Below are positions 1 through 6,598 of a DNA stretch of 6,768 bases, piece after piece. How positions within the stretch are numbered: position 1 is the stretch's first letter; each line of letters starts with the position of its first letter. Both the position numbers and the translations under genes were made by a program. The DNA comes from CAYVAP01 sp964343195 (lineage in GTDB: Bacteria > Bacteroidota > Bacteroidia > J057): positions 1 through 6,768 of the forward strand of contig CAYFIR010000208.1 of NCBI GenBank assembly GCA_964343195.1. The letters are read 5' to 3'. Under the pieces are notes generated by a model. The model made no database searches. It was not told where the DNA came from and worked only from the letters and a program-made list of their open reading frames with translations.

Positions 1-206
1 TAAAACTTCCTTGTCAGAGTCAAAAAATCCTGCGTTTGACCTCGAAACACCAAAAACCCAACAGCCTCTAAGGGTAATGGTTTGAGCTTTACCTCGAAAG
101 TTACAAAAAATGTAGAGGAGGCCTGGGGCCAAAACCCAAAAGGCACAAGGGGGGAATTCCCTTGCGCCTTTCGGAAGATTAAAATCAGGAGTATGCCCGT
201 ACCTTC
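1..206. other. left-edge non-coding stretch
   Basis: I see no gene I can support here. Forward reading frames are short and without family resemblance. One frame is open from base 2 to a TGA at 83-85 and could be the tail of a gene lying off the left edge, but 27 codons are too few to judge. The stretch is A-rich and contains a short near-repeat (ACCTCGAAA occurs twice in the first 105 bases). Its main content is the dyad at 139-171, described separately. Confidence 0.5.
139..171 (-). terminator. hairpin terminator downstream of the cytochrome c peroxidase gene
   Basis: A strong dyad lies 35 bp past the stop of the minus-strand gene. On the plus strand, AAAGGC (139-144) and CAAGGG (146-151) pair with CCCTTG (159-164) and GCCTTT (166-171). 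This gives 12 base pairs with a single A/C mismatch around a 7-base loop. On the minus strand the stem runs directly into TTTTGGGTTTTGG, a broken T-tract. The loop side also contains the perfect palindrome GGGAATTCCC (152-161). Position and strength suit an intrinsic terminator; the interrupted T-tract lowers certainty. Confidence 0.65.
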
Positions 207-1346
207 CTATAAAAATGGATTGCTCCATTTTTCGTCTTCCGCCATCTCCAGATCAGTCAGGGTGTGAAGAAATGCGACCAATGCGGACTTTTCGTCGTCA
301 CTCAGGAACAGAGGGCGTGGTGGCCCGTCAGGTTCCCACATACGCATCTCAGGGCTTAGGTATGGATGTTCCTGCACTTCTTCGTTGTAAAAATCGACTA
401 CTTCCTCCAGGGTAAGGAACCGACCATCATGCATGTATGGAGCAGTCAGGGCAATATTTCTAAGAGAAGTGCTCTTGAAAAATCCATTCAGTTCAGTCCG
501 ACCGGTTGCTGAACCTATGCCTTTGTCATCATACTCCAGATCCAGCCCGATGTTAAATACATCTGCGGAGGAGAACACGTCGGGCAAATGGCAGGAGCCA
601 CAATTTCCCAGTTCGGGGTGGTAATAGACCTCTTTTCCGAGATTTTCCTCTTCTGTGAAATTGGGAAACGGCTCCAGGTGAGAGGCGACCTGCTCCCGTC
701 CTACATCGTAAGGCGCCCGGTAGGAAACCATGGATCTGACAAACTGGGCCATTGCCCTGGCGGTGCGATCCTCGGTGATGGCAGAGTCTCCAAAAGCCTT
801 TTCGTAGAGGTAAGGATAAAAAGGATGGTTGCGAAGACGATCCATTAGCTCATCCAGTGTGAGGCCCATTTCGATGTGATCCTGGATGGGCATCAACACC
901 TGGTCCTCCAGGGTAGCCGCTCGCTGATCCCAGAAAAAGGCCAGGTTGGCGTAGTAGCGGGCATTGGCAAGTGCCATGGAGTTACGGGCGGTCTGGCCTC
1001 CTTCAAATCCTCTGCTCAAGCGCCTGGGGTCAGAAAACCCGGCAGCCTGATCGTGGCAGGAAGCGCAGGATATGGTATAATTCTGTGAAAGGGTAGAGTC
1101 GTAGAACAGCACCCTTCCCAGAGTAGCTCCCCAGTCCGTGAGGGGATTGTCTGATGGGGTGTTGTCAAGTTCCTGAATGGAATCGACCATCATGAAATCG
1201 GGCAATTCGGGGGAAGCATAGTTAAAGGGAGTTTCGGGGAGGGCAAGAACCCCCTCATAAGGAGGGGCAGGGTCCACAGGATCGGGCTTACAGGCCACTA
1301 GTGTCAATAAGGTGCTCATAAAGAGCCAGGGTGCCAGTTTAAACAT
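207..1346 (-). CDS. di-haem cytochrome c peroxidase, CcpA/MauG family lipoprotein
   Basis: The 379-residue product is a di-haem c-type cytochrome peroxidase, a family that reduces hydrogen peroxide with electrons from small cytochromes or, in MauG relatives, oxidises protein substrates. Two CXXCH haem-binding motifs are visible: C94-A-S-C97-H98 in the N-terminal domain and C249-G-S-C252-H253 in the C-terminal domain. Other family marks are FFWDQRA (137-143, containing the Trp usually placed between the haems) and APYMHDGRF (302-310). M305 in the latter fits a Met axial ligand on the second haem, which argues for the peroxidase branch rather than MauG itself, where Tyr is found. The N-terminus is a lipoprotein signal: hydrophobic residues 4-18, then LVAC with C19 as the lipidated residue. 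Expected location is membrane-anchored and facing the periplasm or cell surface. Length is normal for the family. It lies 254 bp downstream of the same-strand sugar dehydrogenase and ends at a hairpin terminator. The family call is firm; the substrate is unknown. Confidence 0.93.
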   Translation of the reverse strand: MFKLAPWLFMSTLLTLVACKPDPVDPAPPYEGVLALPETPFNYASPELPDFMMVDSIQELDNTPSDNPLTDWGATLGRVLFYDSTLSQNYTISCASCHDQAAGFSDPRRLSRGFEGGQTARNSMALANARYYANLAFFWDQRAATLEDQVLMPIQDHIEMGLTLDELMDRLRNHPFYPYLYEKAFGDSAITEDRTARAMAQFVRSMVSYRAPYDVGREQVASHLEPFPNFTEEENLGKEVYYHPELGNCGSCHLPDVFSSADVFNIGLDLEYDDKGIGSATGRTELNGFFKSTSLRNIALTAPYMHDGRFLTLEEVVDFYNEEVQEHPYLSPEMRMWEPDGPPRPLFLSDDEKSALVAFLHTLTDLEMAEDEKWSNPFL

Positions 1347-1406
1347 GGATAAATGCTTTTAACAGGGAAATATGGATGGATTGTAGGGGGAATGAATAGC
1401 TGGTTT

Positions 1407-1479
1407 GCGTATGGGCAAAAGGGGCGGTATGAGTTGGAACATCAGGACCGACAGTCTGATGCCTCCTTTCCCATACCGC
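1407..1479. repeat. nested inverted repeat with two competing left arms
   Basis: GCGGTATG (1424-1431) pairs perfectly with CATACCGC (1472-1479). Inside it, CATCAG (1440-1445) pairs with CTGATG (1456-1461) around a 10-base loop. The same right arm can instead be extended to 1462-1479 and paired with GCGTATGGGCAAAAGGGG (1407-1424), an 18-base imperfect complement. The two outer pairings are mutually exclusive except for base 1424. Function is unknown: an RNA structure in a read-through transcript, a protein site or a dispersed intergenic repeat are all possible. Confidence 0.55.
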
Positions 1480-1534
1480 TATGTACCATTCACCTTTTCA
1501 AGGTAACACATGACAGCGGGCTATGTGAGGCTTT

Positions 1535-1571
1535 TTTTGACGCAGAGATCGTGCAAAAGATCGAGTCAAAA
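1535..1571. repeat. inverted repeat downstream of the sugar dehydrogenase gene
   Basis: TTTTGAC (1535-1541) pairs with GTCAAAA (1565-1571), and GATC (1547-1550) pairs with GATC (1559-1562) inside it, separated by an asymmetric internal loop. It starts 30 bp past the dehydrogenase stop on the minus strand. In that direction the stem is followed by A residues rather than T residues, so it is not a classical intrinsic terminator. It could be a 3'-end stabilising stem. Confidence 0.4.
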
Positions 1572-1600
1572 GCAGAACTTATTTTTCGAACGTTACTAAA

Positions 1601-3064
1601 CTATCGTTTGATCAGGGATTGGCTCAGGTGTTCACCATTGTGTTCCAGTACGGCATGATATACCCCCGCTGGCTGTCCATTGCTCTGCCAAAGAATTTCC
1701 AGTCTATCGCCTGGTACATGCTCGTCCAGCAGAACTGCCACGAGCTGCCCCATCTGGTTGTAGACCTTAAGAGTAGTCGGACTGGGAAGAGCCTGGGGGC
1801 TGAGAATGAGGTTAAAGCTGATTTCTTCCTGGAATGGATTGGGGTAGCTGTTCAGGGAGACAGCAGGCCTGGGTAATTCAGGCTGTACGCCAGTGGTTGT
1901 GCTGGTGTCTGACTTGTAGCCGATTCGCCAGAGGGTTCTTCCGGAGGCAAGCACGATGAGGCTGCCATCAACATCCAGGGCTGCATCAACCGGACGATTG
2001 ATGTCTTCTGCGAAGATTTTTCGGGTATAGCCTCCGTTTACCGTATCCGGAAGAAGTACGTAAATGGGGCCACGGAAGTAGTCTGCATAAAACAGCGCTC
2101 CGTCATATTTGGGAGGGAAACTGGCATCGTTGGGATAGTCGACCGGACGGTAGGCTGCCAGTCCCATTACAGAGTAGGAACCTGGCGAATGTTTGTAATC
2201 AATCAGGGGGGCGACCACATTTTCGTCCAGGAGCCTTGCGGTATCGAGCGTCAGGGAATCTCCCTCATAGCGGGGCCAGCCAAGGTTGTCCCCTCCACTG
2301 GCAAGGCTGAGTTCCTCCCGTAAGATGGCGCCTACATCTCCGATCAGCAGGTCCTGAGTCATCGGATCAATGGCAAAGCGAAACGGGTTACGCAATCCCA
2401 TGATATACGTGGCATTCATTTCCTGGGGAGAGACATCGGGAAAAGACGGATTGTCTGTCGGAATAGAGCCATCCGGATTGAGGCGTACAATCTTGCCACG
2501 GTAACTCTCATAGCTCTGAACAGAAAACTTCCGCCCATCGTCACCCAAAGAGGCATACAGTTTCCCATCTCCACCAAATCTCAGGGTGCCTCCCTGGTGG
2601 TACTGTGTCTCGTTATAGACCTCAAAAATCAGTTGTTGTGAAGCAGAAGGAATGCTTATGTTGCTGGAATTGGGGTCAGAAAGGTCCCCGGTTACCTCGT
2701 ATCGCGAAATCTGATTAAAAGAATCTGCTCGGGTATGGTAGGTGTACACATAGTTTGAGTCTGGAAATTCGGGGTGGACGGCTATCCCCAGCAAACCCTG
2801 TTCACCATTTCCGGCTGTCAGGGCATCGATGTTGATAAGAGCGGAGGAGAGGCTTCCATTGACAACTACCTGTATCTCTCCGCTGCGCTGGATGGTCAGT
2901 ATCCTGCCACCTGGTAGCCTGGAGAATCCGATCACGTCATTGGGGAGGTCGGTGACAATAGGAGTCGCCTGCAAGGTGGTGTCAGTTAGCGTCTGACCAT
3001 TAGTTCGAAGCAAACAAATGCTTAGCAATAGGCATAGTGCCGTAAAGTACCTGGTTGAAATCAT
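1601..3064 (-). CDS. secreted PQQ-dependent glucose/sorbosone dehydrogenase with T9SS type A sorting domain
   Basis: The 487-residue product belongs to the soluble PQQ-dependent sugar dehydrogenase family (six-bladed beta-propeller), which oxidises aldose sugars and passes electrons to an external acceptor. Residues 1-23 (MISTRYFTALCLLLSI...) form a Sec signal peptide. The propeller covers about 30-383. HQGGTLRFGGDGKLY (156-170) contains the His (H156) expected to be the catalytic base; GDDG (174-177), GLRNPFRFAIDP (223-234), IGDVG (241-245) and DNLGWPRYEG (259-268) are typical PQQ/calcium-site stretches. A short linker rich in Thr and Pro leads to a C-terminal T9SS type A domain (about 405-487) with SYPNPF, VYNQMGQ, PAGVY and a terminal LIKR. 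So the enzyme is probably exported across the outer membrane and released or attached at the surface. The frame extends upstream to a TTG at 3142, but the ATG at 3064 gives the clean signal peptide and lies downstream of the likely promoter. No Shine-Dalgarno is visible. PQQ supply and true substrate are unknown. Confidence 0.93.
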   Translation of the reverse strand: MISTRYFTALCLLLSICLLRTNGQTLTDTTLQATPIVTDLPNDVIGFSRLPGGRILTIQRSGEIQVVVNGSLSSALINIDALTAGNGEQGLLGIAVHPEFPDSNYVYTYHTRADSFNQISRYEVTGDLSDPNSSNISIPSASQQLIFEVYNETQYHQGGTLRFGGDGKLYASLGDDGRKFSVQSYESYRGKIVRLNPDGSIPTDNPSFPDVSPQEMNATYIMGLRNPFRFAIDPMTQDLLIGDVGAILREELSLASGGDNLGWPRYEGDSLTLDTARLLDENVVAPLIDYKHSPGSYSVMGLAAYRPVDYPNDASFPPKYDGALFYADYFRGPIYVLLPDTVNGGYTRKIFAEDINRPVDAALDVDGSLIVLASGRTLWRIGYKSDTSTTTGVQPELPRPAVSLNSYPNPFQEEISFNLILSPQALPSPTTLKVYNQMGQLVAVLLDEHVPGDRLEILWQSNGQPAGVYHAVLEHNGEHLSQSLIKR

Positions 3065-3108
3065 TGTACTGATGGGTTGTGAAAAGTTTTGGGATGGAAA
3101 TTGGTAGG

Positions 3109-3142
3109 AAAAAATAGCAGAGTTGATCATGCTACTCAACAA
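3109..3142 (-). promoter_or_regulatory. Bacteroidota-type promoter for the sugar dehydrogenase
   Basis: Read on the minus strand, TTGTTG (3142-3137) is followed after exactly 20 bases by TATTTTTT (3116-3109). This matches the known Bacteroidota sigma pattern (TTTG or TTG near -33, TAnnTTTG near -7, spacing 19-21). Transcription would start around 3100-3104 and give a 5' leader of about 36-40 bases to the ATG at 3064. If so, the upstream in-frame TTG (3142) and ATG (3130) are not in the transcript, which supports the shorter protein. Confidence 0.55.
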
Positions 3143-3191
3143 GAGAACAACGAGGGTACCGTAATCAATGGTTGGGTGGGATGCTAAATGT

Positions 3192-3259
3192 CAGCAAAAC
3201 CTGCTGCTTTGGCGCCCTGTTTCAGGGGAATAGATATTTCATCTCCCATGCATAATGCA
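3192..3259. promoter_or_regulatory. cluster of short dyads in the divergent region
   Basis: Three compact dyads occur in 68 bases: CAGCA/TGCTG (3192-3206, 5-base loop), CCCTG/CAGGG (3215-3227, 3-base loop) and TGCATAATGCA (3249-3259, perfect around one central A). The last has the shape of a dimeric regulator site and lies between the two start codons. No regulator gene is in view and I cannot name a binding protein. Short dyads like these also occur by chance. Confidence 0.3.
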
Positions 3260-3377
3260 CTACCTCGACCGTTATCCATTATAGAAGCTTTTCGGCCCTC
3301 CTCATAAATCCTTATCTTACAGTCGGTAAACTATTTTCTCCTCCCCGGTTTTTCTCCACTCCTAACACCTTGTAGTC

Positions 3378-5750
3378 ATGAAACTGCCTCGGCTATTTCT
3401 ATTGGCAGCACTGATCATTCCCCTGTTTTTGAAAGCACAGGTTCCGCAGGGTATCAATTTTCAGGCAATTGCGCGCGATATCAGTGGGTTTCCCCTGCCC
3501 AATACTGCGGTAACAGTCGATTTTCGGATCAAGGACAATGGCGGAACCACGGTCTATTCCGAAACACACGCCACGACCACGGACATCTTTGGACTGTTCA
3601 AACTCATCATTGCGGATGGGACGGTGAATTCCGGAAGCTTTGCTGCCATCGACTGGGGAAGCGGAACCCACACCATGGAAGTGGACATTAATACGGTTCC
3701 CCTGGCGGTCCATGACTTTGAGAGCGTGCCCTATGCGCTGTATGCTGATAAGGCCAATATGGCTATCGGGGACCTCTCGGATGTGGATTTGACAGGCATT
3801 TCTCCTGGAGAAACCCTGATCTGGGATGGCACCAACTGGTTGACCGGGGCTGCCTCTGATAGCATCTGGAGCCAGAATGGAACCGCTGCCTATTACAATA
3901 CTGGTCGGGTTGGCATCGGGGTAAGCGATCCACTGGCGACTTTACATCTGGCAGATACTTCCAATGTCTTATGGGGAGATTCGCTCTCAGGAGAAGGCTT
4001 CAAACTGCTATGGTATGGGGCAAAGGGGGCATTGCGATTTGGGTACCTCAACAATCCATTTGGGGGGTATAACTACAACAAGTTCTGGGACTATGACAGT
4101 GTAGGCTATTACAGCTTTGCGGCAGGCCAGAACAGCCGGGCCAAAGGCTTTGGCTCCTTTGCTTTTGGAAGTTTTGGCTGGGCTGATGGAAGTGGATCGG
4201 TGGCTTTCTTTGGCAATGCAAGGGGCAACAATAGTTTCACCTTCGGGGGAAGCTCCAGGGGCCGTGGCAGCATTACCTTTGAAGGAGTTGCAGAGGAGGA
4301 AGGTGGCATCGCGATGTATGGCTATACGGGGGGACGTTATGGAGTATCCATTGGTGGTGGAACGACCGGGCTGGGCGCTTCTTCATCCCGCGAGGACTAC
4401 GCCATAGCCATTGGCTGGAACGCTGACGCACGAGGACAGGCTTCCATTGCACTGGGGCCTGCAGATGCCTTTGGGTACAATAGCTTTGCCACAGGTTGGG
4501 TGACAGAGGCGAGAGGCAACTACTCTTCGACATTTGGCTACAGAACCAACGCCTACCCTTACGCGTCCATGGCACTGGGCCGCTATAATATCATCACAGG
4601 TGATAGTGCCAGTTGGGTTTCAACAGATCCGGTATTCATCATAGGAGATGGCACCGATATCGCCCGTTCCAATAGCTTCATGATCCAGAAAAACGGGCAG
4701 ACCGCTATTGGCTACAATGCGCCTACCGGTATGTTGCAGGTCTCCTCTGCCCTCGGTAGCCTGAATAACGGAGGCACGCTCGATCCGACACATGCGTCGC
4801 TGCTTCTGGGAACTACGACCTCTGGATTGGCATTTGATGCCAATCAGATCGAGGTGATTGGCACCGGTTTGCACATCAACTACAACTCCACACATGACCT
4901 CTACCTCGTAAATGGCGGAGGTGATGTGGCCATCGGGCATGCGGCTCCATCGACTAAACTCGACGTACTTTCCACTGGCTGGCAGTTCCGACTCAATAAT
5001 GACGGAACGGGTGGCGGAGACTGGTTCTTAGGGGCCAGCAATGCTACCTGGGCCGCAGGAGGAGATAAATTTTTGATCAGCCCTAATTCAGGCTCCGCCA
5101 ACAGCCTCCTGGCCATCGAGGCGGGTGGCGACGTCGGAATCAATATTGAAAACCCATCTGACAGATTGCATGTCTATGCTGACGCCGGGCAGGATGCCAT
5201 GAGGATTCAGATTGGGGGTACGACCGCCTTTAGGGTTCATGATAATCTGGGGACCTCAATAGGTGCCAATAGTAATCCACCCGCCAATGGGTTACGGGTT
5301 ACGGGCGAAACTCGCTTTGATAGCAATATCTATCCTGGAGTTGACAATGTCCTGGAGCTAGGCACTCCCACCAATCGCTGGGACAATGTCTGGGCCACCA
5401 ATGGCATCATCCAAACTTCAGACCTTCGACTGAAGAAAAACATTGAGCCGTTACATTATGGGCTCGGAACTGTGATGCAATTGCGGCCAGTCAGCTTCCA
5501 ATGGCGGGAAGATGATGCTGAAAGTCCCGCCAAAATCGGTCTGATTGCGCAGGAGGTTCAGGCAGTAGTGCCCGAAATCGTACACGACCGTGGGGACGAT
5601 CAGCCCATGGGTGTCAATTATGCCGAGATGGTACCCGTCCTGATCCAGGCCATGCAGGAACAACAGACCATGATCGAAACCCAACAGCAGCAGATCGACG
5701 AGCTGCGCCGTGAACTGGAAGCCCTAAAGCAGCAGCAGGATGAAGAGTAA
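3378..5750 (+). CDS. secreted trimeric fibre protein with YadA-head-like repeats and C-terminal peptidase S74 chaperone
   Basis: The 790-residue product has a Sec signal peptide (1-20, cleaved near LKA-Q). An N-terminal beta domain (about 22-122) has the PQGINFQAIARD opening common in Bacteroidota fibre proteins. Residues 243-402 hold about 11 degenerate 12-15 residue repeats of the YadA-head type (SFAFGSFGWADG, AIAIGWNADARG, SIALGPADAFG), which predicts a trimeric beta-roll. Four VGIGxxxPxxxLxV-like motifs (178, 442, 517, 586) punctuate the shaft. An S74 intramolecular chaperone begins at SDLRLKKNIE (681-690). Its S681 and K686 match the Ser-Lys dyad, five residues apart, used by this family for self-cleavage just before the Ser. 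GLIAQEVQAVVPEIV (721-735) and VNYAEMVPVLIQAM (747-759) are typical. A Gln/Glu-rich coiled coil (about 757-788) ends the protein. No T9SS tail or outer-membrane barrel is visible, so the anchor is unclear. The next gene overlaps it. The domain call is strong; adhesion or a surface role is inferred. Confidence 0.9.
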   Translation: MKLPRLFLLAALIIPLFLKAQVPQGINFQAIARDISGFPLPNTAVTVDFRIKDNGGTTVYSETHATTTDIFGLFKLIIADGTVNSGSFAAIDWGSGTHTMEVDINTVPLAVHDFESVPYALYADKANMAIGDLSDVDLTGISPGETLIWDGTNWLTGAASDSIWSQNGTAAYYNTGRVGIGVSDPLATLHLADTSNVLWGDSLSGEGFKLLWYGAKGALRFGYLNNPFGGYNYNKFWDYDSVGYYSFAAGQNSRAKGFGSFAFGSFGWADGSGSVAFFGNARGNNSFTFGGSSRGRGSITFEGVAEEEGGIAMYGYTGGRYGVSIGGGTTGLGASSSREDYAIAIGWNADARGQASIALGPADAFGYNSFATGWVTEARGNYSSTFGYRTNAYPYASMALGRYNIITGDSASWVSTDPVFIIGDGTDIARSNSFMIQKNGQTAIGYNAPTGMLQVSSALGSLNNGGTLDPTHASLLLGTTTSGLAFDANQIEVIGTGLHINYNSTHDLYLVNGGGDVAIGHAAPSTKLDVLSTGWQFRLNNDGTGGGDWFLGASNATWAAGGDKFLISPNSGSANSLLAIEAGGDVGINIENPSDRLHVYADAGQDAMRIQIGGTTAFRVHDNLGTSIGANSNPPANGLRVTGETRFDSNIYPGVDNVLELGTPTNRWDNVWATNGIIQTSDLRLKKNIEPLHYGLGTVMQLRPVSFQWREDDAESPAKIGLIAQEVQAVVPEIVHDRGDDQPMGVNYAEMVPVLIQAMQEQQTMIETQQQQIDELRRELEALKQQQDEE
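4104..4583 (+). repeat. coding repeats: YadA-head-like beta-roll units
   Basis: This part of the fibre gene encodes residues 243-402. Units of about 12-15 residues recur with an S-x-A/T-x-G core followed by A-x-G-x: YSFAAGQNSRAKG, GSFAFGSFGWADG, GSVAFFGNARG, NSFTFGGSSRG, GSITFEGVAEE, then AIAIGWNADARG, SIALGPADAFG, NSFATGWVTEARG, SSTFGYRTNAY and SMALGRYN. A less regular patch (about 309-340) interrupts the series. The repeats are diverged at DNA level, which suggests an old and stable array rather than a recent expansion. Confidence 0.75.
5418..5747 (+). other. peptidase S74 self-cleaving chaperone module plus coiled coil (within the fibre gene)
   Basis: These codons cover residues 681-790. 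In phage endosialidases and tail spikes of this family, the C-terminal module trimerises, drives folding of the fibre and then cuts itself off before the catalytic Ser. Here the predicted cut is T680/S681, releasing 110 residues. The catalytic Ser and Lys are both present, so activity is plausible. The terminal Gln-rich helix probably serves trimerisation. Confidence 0.8.
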
Positions 5751-6504
5751 AATTGTCATTATCATCGGATTGGGGCTGATGTTGCCATTGTTTTCTCTCG
5801 CTCAACTGCCCCGATATGTACTGGGTAGTGGCGCTGGCTGCGATGTCGCCGGAGGAGAATACTACATCTATCAGGTGGGGGAGCCTGTCATTGGCACAGA
5901 AAACTGGGGCGGGGGAATTCATACCATGGGATTCCTGCAGCCAGAGTTGCAGAGCGTCCTGCCCATCGGCGCCAAACTGGAGATATCAGGAGAATGGAAA
6001 GAAAGCCCTGTGCTCCAGGTCAATCTACAGAGCAATCAGGGGGTGTACCAGTATGTCTTGCTACGTGGGCTTGACCCGCATTCCCTTTCTCCCTTGCAGT
6101 GGATTGACTCAAATGGGCTGTTTTTTTCGTGGGAAGACCTGTTTGAGCCTCAGCTTTCTTCAGGCTGGTACTATCAGGTGAGAGCCAGGTTGATCGATGG
6201 TCGTGAGATTCATAGCAACATCCTGGAACTTAACCGTGTTAGCGCGGACCTTCGCTGGCGCGTGTACCCCAATCCCGCGTCAGGACAACTAACGCTCAAC
6301 ATCAGCGGCCTGGAATTGCAAAAGCCCATTCGCCTGGAAGTCCAGAATGCCCTGGGGCAGATCATCTACCAGGATGAATGGCAGGCTCCCACAGTGCATT
6401 ATGTCGACGAACTGTCAGTAGATCAATGGGCCGAAGGCATTTACTGGCTTCGCTGCCACACCTCGACCGGGATGCTGGAAGAGCGGGTCATTGTGCAGCA
6501 TTGA
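5740..6504 (+). CDS. small T9SS type A cargo protein, function unknown
   Basis: The 254-residue product has a Sec signal peptide (MKSKIVIIIGLGLMLPLFSLA, then Q22). Next comes an N-terminal module (about 25-70) with GSGAGCDVAGGEYYIYQVGEPVIGT and HTMGFLQPE. From memory, this GEPV...GFxQP pattern recurs in Bacteroidota surface proteins; I know no function for it. Residues about 80-165 look like an Ig/FN3-type beta domain (VYQYVLLRGLD, SGWYYQVRARLIDG). A T9SS type A sorting domain ends the protein (about 172-254), with WRVYPNPASGQLTLNI, VQNALGQIIY and AEGIYWLRC. The product should be secreted through the T9SS and probably held at the surface. Its ATG lies inside the last codons of the fibre gene in another frame, an 11-bp overlap typical of translational coupling, so it is probably made together with the fibre. 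It may anchor or cap the fibre, but that is inference. Confidence 0.85.
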   Translation: MKSKIVIIIGLGLMLPLFSLAQLPRYVLGSGAGCDVAGGEYYIYQVGEPVIGTENWGGGIHTMGFLQPELQSVLPIGAKLEISGEWKESPVLQVNLQSNQGVYQYVLLRGLDPHSLSPLQWIDSNGLFFSWEDLFEPQLSSGWYYQVRARLIDGREIHSNILELNRVSADLRWRVYPNPASGQLTLNISGLELQKPIRLEVQNALGQIIYQDEWQAPTVHYVDELSVDQWAEGIYWLRCHTSTGMLEERVIVQH

Positions 6505-6544
6505 GCAAGTGGACAGAAGAAAGTCGGTATTCGGTAAAGGGAAA

Positions 6545-6580
6545 TAAGGTATATGGCTGGATGTCTTACCTTATACCTTA
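6545..6580. repeat. inverted repeat after the T9SS gene
   Basis: TAAGGTATA (6545-6553) pairs perfectly with TATACCTTA (6572-6580) across an 18-base spacer, 40 bp past the stop codon. The stem is AT-rich and is not followed by a T-tract, so a termination role is uncertain. Confidence 0.45.
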
Positions 6581-6598
6581 AAATAACTATAAGAAGAG

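Larger units (their letters stand above)
1347..1600. other. intergenic region with two structured inverted repeats
   Basis: This 254-bp gap lies between the two minus-strand genes. A 101-codon plus-strand frame crosses it but runs antisense into the dehydrogenase 3' end and resembles no family, so I do not call it. The gap contains a nested dyad (1407-1479) and a second dyad (1535-1571). I found no convincing Bacteroidota promoter (TTTG, then TAnnTTTG 19-21 bases later) reading into the peroxidase gene. Read-through from the upstream dehydrogenase, or a diverged promoter, are both possible. Confidence 0.5.
3065..3377. other. divergent intergenic region
   Basis: This 313-bp region separates the divergently transcribed dehydrogenase and fibre genes and holds no supported gene. 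It contains the dehydrogenase promoter (3109-3142) and several small dyads (3192-3259). For the plus-strand fibre gene I found only weak candidates. One is TTTG at 3208-3211, 21 bases before GATATTTC (3233-3240); another is TATCTTAC (3313-3320) without a good upstream box. The bases just before the fibre ATG (CCTTGTAGTC) show no Shine-Dalgarno, as is usual in Bacteroidota. Confidence 0.6.

Noticed and set aside
82..267. 61-codon plus-strand frame
   Set aside because: It runs through the terminator dyad and antisense into the end of the peroxidase gene, with no family resemblance.
1353..1658. 101-codon plus-strand frame across the gap between the minus-strand genes
   Set aside because: It crosses both inverted repeats and ends antisense to the dehydrogenase sorting domain; its composition is not protein-like and no motif or signal peptide is visible.
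3399..3713. 104-codon minus-strand frame inside the fibre gene
   Set aside because: Antisense shadow of a well-supported coding region; no recognisable domain.
4109..4575. Overlapping frames on both strands in the fibre repeat region
   Set aside because: The Gly/Ser/Ala-rich repeats lack stop codons in other frames, producing Pro/Leu/Ser-rich shadow products.
3378..5750. Prophage tail fibre origin for the S74 protein
   Set aside because: It has a Sec signal peptide and a Bacteroidota-type N-terminal domain, and no phage structural, lysis or integrase gene is adjacent, so a cellular surface protein is more likely.
5614..5922. 102-codon minus-strand frame spanning the junction of the two plus-strand genes
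   Set aside because: Antisense to two real genes and without motifs.
6545..6580. Intrinsic terminator for the T9SS gene
   Set aside because: The stem is perfect but AT-rich with an 18-base loop and is followed by A-rich sequence without a T-tract, so I list it only as an inverted repeat.
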